From Dendrolimus kikuchii (Eukaryota > Arthropoda > Insecta > Lepidoptera > Lasiocampidae): a stretch of DNA of 64,000 nucleotides. How positions within the stretch are numbered: position 1 is the stretch's first letter; the number at the start of each line of letters is the position of its first letter. This document shows positions 20,182 to 32,100 of the stretch, one piece after another. Made by a program: the position numbers and the translations under genes. The DNA lies in NCBI GenBank assembly GCA_019925095.2, contig CM034415.1, forward strand, positions 9,862,833-9,926,832, given 5' to 3'. Below the pieces are notes generated by a model. It was not told where the DNA came from and searched no databases. It was given only the letters and a program-made list of their open reading frames with translations.

Positions 20182-23100
20182 CTGAAAGAGAAATACAAAT
20201 AAATAGAGTCTATAAAATCGAAATATATGCATGAAAGATCTATGTAATAAAAAAACTTGTGTGCGTGCAGATCATACGCAGTAGTAGTGAAACAAAGTGT
20301 GACAAGGGGTGGGAAGATTCTAAATTTCGTGATGTTACATTTCATATATTATATATTTATAATATATTTAAGCTTTAAAACGGGAAATTTGAAGTATTAA
20401 CGAAAAAACTTAAAAACATTTCAAACTGCTTTCTGTATGAGCATACTGTTCAAATGATTAAATATAATGTATTCTATCTCATTCTCTTGCAGGATTAGCC
20501 ATATGGATTTATATGTTCATCTCTTTTATGTGTCGCTTTTTTGTTTAATCGAGTTTTAAGCCACAAGGATTCTAAAGTTTCACTTCAAAAAATCTCATTT
20601 TTTTATTGCCTGAAGCAGGCATACCAGTAGACCGCCCCCTGATGGAAAGTGGTTACGTTACGTGTGTGCAAGTGCCTTTGAGTACGTACGTGTGTGTAAG
20701 TGCTTTTGAGTACGTACGTGTGTGTAAGTGCTTTTGAGTACGTACGTGTGTGTAAGTGCTTTTGAGTACGTACGTGTGTGTAAGTGCTTTTGAGTACGTA
20801 CGTGTGCGTAAGTGCTTTTGAGTACGTACGTGTGTGTAAGTGCTTTTGAGTACGTACGTGTGTGTGTAAGTGCCTTTGAGTACGTACGTGTGTGTAAGTG
20901 CTTTTGAGTACGTACGTGTGTGTAAGTACTTTTGAGTACTTACGTATGTGCCTTTGAGTACGTACGTGTGTGTAAGTGCTTTTGAGTACGTACGTGTGTG
21001 TAAGTGCCTTTGAGTACTTACGTGTGTGCCTTTGAGTACGTACGTGTGTGTAAGTGCTTTTGAGTACGTACGTGTGTGTAAGTGCTTTTGAGTACGTACG
21101 TGTGTGTAAGTGCATTTGAGTACGTACGTGTGTGTGTGTAAGTGCCTTTGAGTACGTACGTGTGTGTAAGTCCTTTTGATTACATACGTGTGTGTAAGTG
21201 CATTTGAGTACGTACGTGCATGTAAGTGCTTTTGAGTATGTACGTGTGTGTAAGTGCTTTTGAGTACGTACGTGTGTGTAAGTGCATTTGAGTACGTACG
21301 TGTGTGTGTGTAAGTGCTTTTGAGTACGTACGTGTGTGTGTGTAAGTGCTTTTGAGTACGTACGTGCGTAAGTGCCTTTGAGTACGTACGTGTGTGTAAG
21401 TCCTTTTGATTACGTACGTGTGTGTAAGTGCATTTGAGTACGTACGTGTATGTAAGTGCTTTTGAGTATGTACGTGTGTGTGTAAGTGCTTTTGAGTACG
21501 TACGTGTGTGTGTAAGTGCTTTTGAGTACGTACGTGCGTGTGTAAGTGCCTTTGAGTACGTACGTGTGTGTTAGTGCTTTTGAGTACGTACGTGTGTGTT
21601 AGTGCTTTTGAGTACGTACGTGTGTGTTAGTGCTTTTGAGTACGTACGTGTGTTAGTGCTTTTGAGTACGTACGTGTGTGTTAGTGCTTTTGAGTACGTA
21701 CGTGTATTAAGTGCTTTTGAGTACGTAAATGTGTGTTAGTGCTTTTGAGTACGTACGTGTGTGTTAGTGCTTTTGAGTACGTACGTGTGTGTTAGTGCTT
21801 TTGAGTACGTACGTGTGTGTTAGTGTTTTTGAGTACGAACGTGTGTTAAGTGCTTTTGAGTACGTACGTGTATTAAGTGCTTTTGAGTGCGTAAATGTGT
21901 GTTAGTGCTTTTGAGTACGTACGTGTGTGTTAGTGCTTTTGAGTACGTACGTGTGTGTTAGTGCTTTTGAGTACGTACGTGTGTGTTAGTGCTTTTGAGG
22001 ACGTACGTGTGTTAGTGCTTTTGAGTACGTACGTGTGTTAAGTGCTTTTGAGTACGTACGTGCGTGTTAGTGATTTTGAGCACGTACGTGTGTGTAAGTG
22101 CATTTGACTACGTACGTGTGCCTAAGTGCACTTGCGTGCGTGCATGTGCATACGTGCGTGTGAGTGTTTGTTTGAATATAGCAAATGCTACCCCACGTAA
22201 TATATAACTTAATTAATAAGCGATATCATGGGCATTTGTAATGTGTCAATTGTTTACAATTTACCTTCCCAATGATGATGATAGTCACAGCTCCTGGAGA
22301 GAGCGACGCATGCGGCCATCATGAGGGGAGCGAGGCAGCCCAGCACGCGCACTCCGCTTCCTCGTCGCCGCGACAGCACGCTAAGGCGGCCGCACAACCA
22401 TAGCGATGCGATACCCAACGAACAGAACGATACTGCCAATAATAGTGTTACGAGTTACAGGACTCGAATTAAAATGCCGTTGGAATTATTATAGAGTTTA
22501 TTAGAACTATACAAATACGTATACCACAGGTACAATTATAACCGAACACAACAAATCAAAACGTAATGCAGAAGGTTGTAATTCAATAAAACGCGCTAAG
22601 TCCGTCACTATTAGATTTCCGAATGTACACACGTCACGCCCGTATCGTAATCGTAGCTTGACTGCCTCCTCTCTCCATCAAGCCGTTGTTTTATACTTCA
22701 CAAATGGAAAAGAATCCGCAACACCTGGCTAATGATGCTAAAAGGCGAGTACAATAGGCTATTCTCCACAATAACTTGAAACGTATGCCAATAAATAAGT
22801 GAACAAAAGAAGACGATCATAAAAGGATTACGATTAGTTCAAATTCCGACAGCTAATAAAATCTTCTTCTACAGATCCGTAGGTGGAATTTGTCTTTGTC
22901 GGCGCCTTGGTTGTAACATTATGATTCTTTATTTCCTCTTTAAATACACTGTGAAACTTAAAACTAGTATCACCACTGAGTAACAAGCTGGTGCCTAACT
23001 TAGGTTCAAACCGTACAGGTCAACAGGATCAACTTGTTGACCATGATATTTCGCTGATTAAGAGGAAAAAAATTAAATGATTATAAGTAACTAGAGTTTA

Positions 23101-26100
23101 CTCCGTGTCTCTTGTTTAAAGAGCAGGCGGTACAGGTTACATTGTATTAATTTTTTATGGATTTGCCCCCGGAAGATTCTCTTCATTTTATATCGCAAAC
23201 TATCCCTTCCCCCGTCTATCTGTAAACTACATAAATAATAAAACTTGACAAAATAGACAACATGGACAACGTGGACCAAGTGGATCAAGTGGACGAAATG
23301 TACAACGTCACTAAACCTATGCTAGTTTCCGGGATAACCTTTACATAAATCTATCCCATTGTCCGGGATAAAAAGTATCCCTTGGCCACCCTCGGTATTA
23401 AAATTACATATGTACCGAGTTTCAGCCAAATTTGTCCAATAGTCTTTTCATAAAAGGATAACAAACAGAGAGATAAATATATTTTTATCCCGGAAACTAT
23501 CCCATTTTTCGGGATAAAAAGTATCCTATGTTCATCCTCGGCATCGAAAATATATATATACTGAGTTTCAGCCAAATCGATCGCGTAGTTTTTCCGTGAA
23601 AACGGAACAGACAGATAGAGTTACTTTCGCATTTATAATATTAATAGGGATTGCGTTAGGGGGGTCCCTACCCGAGTTTAGGTGTGGTGTGTTATCTGTG
23701 TCTCTGTAAGCCCACATAAGTGATACAAGAATATTTGTATGTATATAAATGAACTACTCCCAAGAAACTCCTATTCCAATATCATTCCCAATGCCTGATC
23801 CCTCAAACTCTTTGAGGGACCTAACCTAACCCACATATTTTGTGATGACGCAGGGCGATGTCTTTCCTTGGGACACCATCCTCGGGACTGGGGGGAAGAG
23901 TTTACACCGAGGGATGTGTTCGACTCCTGATTGGCCAGATCATATTATCATATCATATAACTTCACGCCAGTTCCCTTGCGGGGTAGGCACGAACAACAG
24001 AGCGCCATTTAGGCTTATTCTTACACACCTCACTTGCTTCTTTGACATTCATAACTCTTGTCATGCACGCTCGTCTGTTCTTAAGGCTCCTGACATCACC
24101 TTCTGCTAGTACACGATCAATTTGATCATGGAAGGTGTGTCGTGGCCTTCCACGACTTCTGCATCCATCCACTTTTGCATTGTATATCTGTTTAGTCATT
24201 ATTTCATCATGCATTCTTTCCACATGCCCGAACCACCGGAGCATTCCTTTCCTTACCTTCACCCCAACACTCTCTTTCAGACCAACTCTCTTTCTTACTT
24301 CGGTATTACGAACGCGGTCCGCGAGCGTCATTCCGCAGATGTTGCGCAGTGCTCGTATCTCGACCGCGTCTACTCTACTCTCATGCTCTCTCTTCCATAC
24401 CCAACTCTCGCTTCCATACGTAAGCGTAGGTACCAGCACCGCGTTGTGTACGGCGAGCTGGGCCTTCTGGCTGAGGTTGGCCAGATGCCCATACTAACCT
24501 CCGTTTGGAGGGACGGGGGATGGTCGTCCGCCAGAATACCCCCTAAACCTAACCTACGCCCCACTCCTATGCTCTTTTACGAGGTGCCACAGGAACTAAA
24601 CCATAGCTATTACATCTGTGACACCTCAACGTCTGGCTCTCACTTAGGGTGTTGGTAAAGTGGGTACTTTACCAACAGAGGGGAGAGGGGGGGGAACTCC
24701 ACAGGATCCCATAGCCTTTATCTCATCCATTATATTCCATCTTAAAGGTTGGCAACGCATTGGCTTTCCTCTAAGCCTGATGACAGACCTACAGAACGTT
24801 CGGCCGCGGAAAATTCAGCTTGTAGTAGAACACTTACAAGCCAATAGATGGCGCTGTGCAATAATTGAGGTCGCAAACGATTCCCGATACGTACAAAGAA
24901 TATATACAAATTACAAATTTCTTCTTCTTCTCCCTCTCTAATTTCTAGCTTCGCAATAAAAAATGAAAGAAAAGTACATACGACTACTATGCCCGCTTGG
25001 GAATGACTTCCGTCCCTCCATCACGACCATCGGGTCTCCGGTGCACTCTAGATCCTCAGTTTCAACACCATCCGGGAAGCACCTGTAGTAGAAGTCTGGC
25101 CTGGGACGACCTGGAAAGAGGGAAATCTTCAATCTATTTCTTGACTCCTCTCTCACTAATGTGGGTAGTTATTAAGTTACCGCCCACTATATATATATTT
25201 ACCGCGAACATAATAGGACAGTCTGCATTGCACGTGTGGTCTTAACAGACGTGCAGTTCGCCTTGTATTTTAATTTAAATTTGGAACGTTTTTAAATATC
25301 TTGCCAGCTATTGACTGTTTATTAAAAAATTGTTTCTTATTATATATCACTAGCTGTGCCCGCTACTTCGTCAGCGTGATTTTTTTTTTAAAGTAGCATA
25401 AATTACTCCTTATAACATCAGCAATCTACCATTGAAAGTCCCGTTGAAATCGGTCTAGCCGTTCCAGATATTAGCCGCAATATCCAGACAGACAGACAAA
25501 AATTCTAAAACTTGCATTTTCGGAATATCCGGGAAAATAATTCCGACTAGGAGAGTCGGAATTATCCTCCCGGATATTTTTCACATTTTTATTTTGACAT
25601 TACAAACAGACAATCAATTTTATTTATCTATATGTATAGATGTATTCTTCTTCTTTGAAAATATCAGTCTCTTTATACAAACTTTCATCCCCTTTTTTTC
25701 ACCCCCTTAGGAATTGAATTTTCGAAAGTCCGTTCTTGGTGCGCAGCTAAAGTATGAAAAGGACAGAATATAATTTCCTGCGGCCGGGCGGCCTGTCGTA
25801 AGAGGCGACAGAACAACCCACAGCCAGGTAGGGTATTTGCTCAACTGGATGGCGACCACCCCTGGTCTAGAGTATGCCGCCATAACAAGCTTGTGTCGTG
25901 TTCCGGCATTAGTGACCAGGTTCCAGTCTCCCTTAAGAAAGCAGCAGTGCATTTGTAGCACCTTTGGTGTTGCAAATGTCCATAGGCGATGGTAACCGCT
26001 TTCCATCAAGTGGGCCATCTGCCTGTCTGCTAATATCCTGCAATAAAAAAAAACCTGTGCGTCTCGAGACGCCCGACAGAAGTGATAACTTAAAATAATG

Positions 26101-29100
26101 TAATATTGAACTATTTAATATTGAAATTGTTTAACTTCATACTAAATCAAAATTCCAATAGTATTATTACTGTTATAAAAATCTTTTTCATTTTTATAAC
26201 GTAACTAGTATTTGCCTTCGACTTCATTTTCATTACTTAGATAGCAAAGATTAAAGTTATTTTATCAATATGTAAAATTGAATAAATATTTAATATGACA
26301 ATACATGAATCCTGGATATATTCATAAACTCCCGATATTTGTAATTTACTAAAGACTTATTCAACTACAGATGTTTCTTCACTAAGGATTTCTAATAATT
26401 ACAGACAGTGTCTTGTGATTTGCGAACATTGCGTCAAAGTTGATCTAGTGGTTTGGAAGTGGAAGGAAATCCCGGGAAATCTCAAGAGTCCCAATATGGT
26501 CATGTATAAAAATGTCATAAAGTATTAAACTATGCTGTAATAAGAGTAACACGAATAGTTTTCATGCTATATCTAGGCGCATTATTCCCAAGAAAATTTT
26601 GGAACTTTCCGTCACTAAAGTATAGGAGTAAAAACATGAAAAAGTGAATCCAGTTTCCTGACAAATTACACTAGAATTCCCATGATATTAGCTTTTTCAG
26701 CATTTAAGTAAAAAATGTCTGTATAATAGTGAAAACCTCATAGAAATTAACATATTTATGAAAAAAAAACATTAATTGTTTCAATTTTCCATCAATCAAA
26801 CAATTGGATCCCAATTGGTTTTTTTAATAGCTTCAATGTACAGACAAAGCTATTTTACAATATTAACTTAATTTTAACATTTCATTTGACATAATACACT
26901 ATGTATATGTGAGTATATTTTCTATGTATATGTGAGTTTGTTGAAATATCTACTAAAGAGTTTCAATACATAAGAAATTTAGAATTCGAGATAAACCTTT
27001 TTTTATCAGCAATGAATAATTGATGTTTCTTGGATACTATTTTAATGTCTAATACGTATATGAATTCTCATGATCTATACTGAGATCATACTATACATAT
27101 ATATAATATACCCCAGTCATTGAAAAAAGCTTAATCTAACGTTCTGGTGAAATCGTATCGGAATCAGCCAATTTTTATGCAGTATAACGACTTTAATAGG
27201 AATTTCCCGGAATATAAACTAACAAAGCATTCGGAAAAGAACGTAAACCATCGTTTTAGTATCAATTGAATCTGAATCAACTAATTGTTATGCAAATAAA
27301 TAATTGATACTTTTTCTATTTTTACTTATTTGAAAAAGAAAGTGCATTGTGTTTTAGTATAAGCTAATTTATATGCATACTAACCACTAGAAACCACCCT
27401 CGGGAAAATTTCCGTGAGATGCCCAGGACACAAAGTATTGCTGTATTTAAAAAATAATGTATCGTGTCTAAAATCGTGTAAGAATAAATAAACTAATTTG
27501 TAAGCGTCCTAACAACTTTAACCAGCTCCTGAGAAAATTCGCGGGATCCCCAGGATAAAAAGTATCACAGATTTAATTTCAGAAAATTTGCTATCAATGA
27601 GTAAAAACATCGCATCGAAATAAGAAAGCTTTTTTTTATTCTGGCCTCTTTAAACCGTTCCCGGAAAATTTCCCGTGCGATTCCGGAATAAAAGGTAGCG
27701 CAGAATTTAAGTGTGAGAATTTGCTCACGATCAGCGAAAATCGAATCGCAATCGGCCTAGTAGTTTTTACGTAAATCCCGAACAAACAGAAAAACCGACT
27801 AACAGACAAGAAATCTAAAAAAAATCATCGTGTCTCCATCGTTTATATAGTCTATTCCAATTGTGTTTTTTTTTAATAACTTCAATGTAGAGAGACGACA
27901 TATTTAGCATATTATAATATTATAGACTATCGTCTGCCCGCGAAACTTCCTTCGCGTTTCCATGATGATGATACATTTGATAGTCAAGTATGTTTGAACA
28001 GTTCTTTATGGTGGTTAAAGAAGCGTTCAAACTTACTCTAACTCTCTATGAATAAGACAGTTAGTATTTAGTAAAAACGAAAACTCAAAGCTGAAAAGCA
28101 GTGTCATCAAGTATTAAAGAATGTAAACAAAAGTATGAAAAACCTGATTTAATTAAGAGAACTGAAATATCTGGTTAGAAACAGGAACTTGAGACTATTT
28201 ATAAAATTTGTAGGTTAATAATATATCTTTAGTTAGCTGGGCTCGGCTAATATCTCTGTTCCATCTGAAATAATATTATAGTTAGGTACTGTGGCCAAAT
28301 GCAACTTAGTTATAAAGTTAAAATGAACGCCGTTATTAATTGGCTATATTAGAGTATATATGTCATGGTTAAATTGTACAGACCGTTAGATTATAATCTA
28401 TCTCGAGAGCTATTGAAATATTGTGAACCGGAACAAACTGCTTACAATTTAACGCATTATTTCCCGATAGATTATAATCTATCGACGTGAAATCGTTCTG
28501 TGTCCATAGAGTTAGTAATAAAACATAGGTGGGTCAGTCAAAAATACTAAAGATTCGATCTCTGCCCTTATGGGTTAGAAGTTTTAACAATGTTTGTAAG
28601 TAGTCAATAAGTGATACTTCCAATCCCAGTGTTTACCCTCGATTAAACGTAATAAATATTATTATGCACATATCATCCTCTTCGTCAATCACACTGCTGT
28701 GATCAGGAGTTTTTTTTAAGTTTCAAACGTCTTCAGAATTGATTTCATTAATTTCACATTAGGAAAGAAAGGTGCTTTTCATTCAATGCAAATTTAGCAA
28801 TAAGTAATTCAATTTGAAATACATAATTCGAAATACAATTTTGGTTTAGTATGAAATCATCTCGATTTGACACTAATCACATTTAGAATAGAGTTCATTT
28901 TTCTAGTGTGTCTCTTTGTTTTGGCGAGATGGTTGTTAACATAATACCTGTGTTATACTTGTTTGTATAGTTCTAATAAACTCTATAATAATTCCAACGG
29001 CATTTTAATTCGAGTCCTGCAACCCGTAACAATATGTACATTAGAATTTTGTGTATTTACATTATTAGTATAATTATTTAATCTAATTACCGATATACGG

Positions 29101-32100
29101 CTACCGCTGTGGGTTAGAGTGAGAGAGAAGGAGTCTGCCTACCGCTGCCGTATGTGTGAAAGAAAGGGAACACAAACAGAATAGCACCGTAACGCGTTAC
29201 GTAACGAAGCGGTTTACCATCCCATAAGAAGTTATCACTTCAGGAGCCTGCCTACCGCTGCCGTATGCGTGAGAGAAAGGGAACCCAAACAGAATAGCAC
29301 CGTAACGCGTTACGTAACGAAGCGGTTTACCATCCCACAAGAAGATATCACTTCAGGAGCCTGCCTACCGCTGCCGTATGCGTGAGAGAAAGGGAACCCA
29401 AACAGACTAGCACCGTAGCGCGTTACGTAACGAAACGGTTTACCATCCCATAAGAAGTTATCACTTCAGGAGCCTGCCTACCGCTGCCGTATGCGTGAGA
29501 GAAAGGGAACCCAAACAGACTAGCACCGTAACACGTTACGTAACGAAGCGGTTTACCATTCCATAAGAAGTTATCATTTCAGGAGCCTGCCTACCGCTGC
29601 CGTATGCGTAAGAGAAAGGGAACCCAAACAGACTAGCACCGTAACGCGTTACGTAACGAAGCGGTTTACCATCCCACAAGAAGATATCACTTCAGGAGCC
29701 TGCCTACCGCTGCCGTATGCGTGAGAGAAAGGGAACCCAAACAGACTAGCACCGTAGCGCGTTACGTAACGAAACGGTTTACCATCCCATAAGAAGTTAT
29801 CACTTCAGGAGCCTGTCTACCGCTGCCGTATGCGTGAGAGAAAGGGAACCCAAACAGACTAGCACCGTAACACGTTACGTAACGAAGCGGTTTACCATTC
29901 CATAAGAAGTTATCATTTCAGGAGCCTGCCTACCGCTGCCGTATGCGTAAGAGAAAGGGAACCCAAACAGACTAGCACCGTAACGCGTTACGTAACGAAG
30001 CGGTTTACCATCCCATAAGAAGTTATCACTTCAAAAGACACATAAATTTTCACAGACCTAACTCCAGTAGTTGCGCTGTGCATTGATACATCACTCAGTA
30101 AGGTGAAGTAATGTAACTAATTATATACATATATATAGATTAAACTTACCTGCAACCAATTTTATAGTGTCCGTTACGACACCATTTATGCCCAAAGCTA
30201 GTGACCATGCAAGGAGTATCTGCAAAAGAGACAAGGAAAGACTATACACCAAAACCCCTTAGAAAGAAAAAGATAGCAAGACTTTTAACAATGAAGATAT
30301 CAAGCTAGAGAAAAAAGAGAAGGACAATATATACATAATGAAGGAAGGAGTGAAAGCACTTTATTGGTCACCAAAAATTAAAAAAACATTCTACATAGTA
30401 AATTTTTTTCTTATTGCAGAAGCTCAGCCGTCAGGCAGACGGCCCGCTTGATGGAAAGCGGTTACCATCGCCTATGGTCATTTGCAACAATAAAGGTGCT
30501 ACAAAATTATCCGTGCAGGAACGGAGAAAGAATACAATTTCCTGCGGCCGGGCGGCCTGTCGTAAAAGGCGACTTAACAATCCACAGCCAGGTGGTAGGG
30601 TATTTGCTCGACTGGGTGGCTACCACCCCTGGCCTAAAGTATGTCGCCATAACAACCTTAAGTTGTGTTCCGGCATTAGTGACCAGGTTCCTGTCTCCTT
30701 TAAGAGAGCAGCAGCGCATTTGTAGTACCTTTGGTGTTGCAAATGTCCATAGGCGATGGTAACTGCTTTCCATCAAGTGGGCCGTCTGCCTGTCTGCTGA
30801 TCTCCTGCAATAAAAAAAAATGCTGCTCTCTTAACGAAGACTGGAACCTGATCACTAATGCCGTAACACAACTCACCTAACTAACTACTCACACGAGACT
30901 TGAAGATACCCGGACTGTACTTTTCGGGAAACAAGGACTCCGTTAGTGCATTCCACAATTCTGCCGTAAGTAGAAGGAACGTGGAGGTGAAACGGTTAGT
31001 ACGCACTGGTAGAGTTTCTACTGTGAAACCATGGTGTAGACCAAAGCGCCTTGTGGTCCGAATGTGGAATATATGGTACAATAAATGTTGAACTAAGGGC
31101 AGCCTTTAAAGTAACGTCTTCCAGGCAACCCAACCTTAGACTAAAGACAATATTAAAACATGACAGTGATGGTGCAGACAGTACATAATAAAAAGAATAA
31201 TAGGCTATATACTGTACAAACATAAAGCATATCAGAATATATGTAGAATAAGCATCGCTATTACACCTGAGAGGACCAAAAATAACCAAATATGAGTTTG
31301 AAAGACAATATTGATTTAGCTTGTCTGATGTTAAATGGCAGTGTATACCCTAAAACATAAGGTATTGGAACAAAGTTCCTTATCACACATTACTCGGCCG
31401 GATGAGAGCTAGACCAAAAGATAGTGTTAGCAAAAGCAAAAAAATGCTGACCACTGTATATTATTATACAATTTCAAACATTACCGCAATGAAATGAGAT
31501 CTAAAATAATATCCATTAATATAATATACACTGTTTTGAACAAAGAAGGTCTTATAATTGTACTTAATCCTATAATGTTCTGAGGAACTGTTTGATCTGG
31601 TGCCAACAACACATGTCACTGCTCGCCATCTGCGGGATGTTTACTGTGCTACCAAGCTTAACTACACTACAGTTCTCTACAACGTTTATACCGTATACAA
31701 TAATGACTTGGAAGGAATTTCACACTGTGGTTTTCCATCTGTGACAGAACATGATGTCATTTAAGAACCGCATTATTTTCTTCGAAGCTGGCAACACATT
31801 GGCAATGCCTGTGGTATTACAAACGCCCATAGACAGCAGTAACCACTTTCCATCAGGTGGACCATCTGCCTGTTTGCCAGTAATGTATTTTTTGGCGATA
31901 AAAAGAAAAAAGATTATAATTTCTTTGATGGTCTCTGATGGCTTCCGATGACCTTCGACGGCCTCCGAGGAAACTTGATTCCTACCAGCTGTCCCAAAAA
32001 CACATCATTAGTATTTTGTTTTTATAACTTCTGATGCTAAACTTACTTCAAAAGCATCATTGCAGTCGTTGCATCCTGCCCAAGCTATAAGGGACAGTAC

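Noticed and set aside
20603..21115. 170-codon repetitive ORF (HTRTYSKAL...) on the - strand
   Set aside because: It is the 28-bp minisatellite read in a frame that lacks stops; unit-length changes shift frame at random and it lies in an intron.
24122..24658. 178-codon + strand ORF
   Set aside because: Antisense shadow of the RTE reverse-transcriptase tail, then runs into unrelated sequence.
29095..30035. CRISPR array
   Set aside because: Regular spacing, but the whole 113-bp unit repeats, with no unique spacers; eukaryotic intron.
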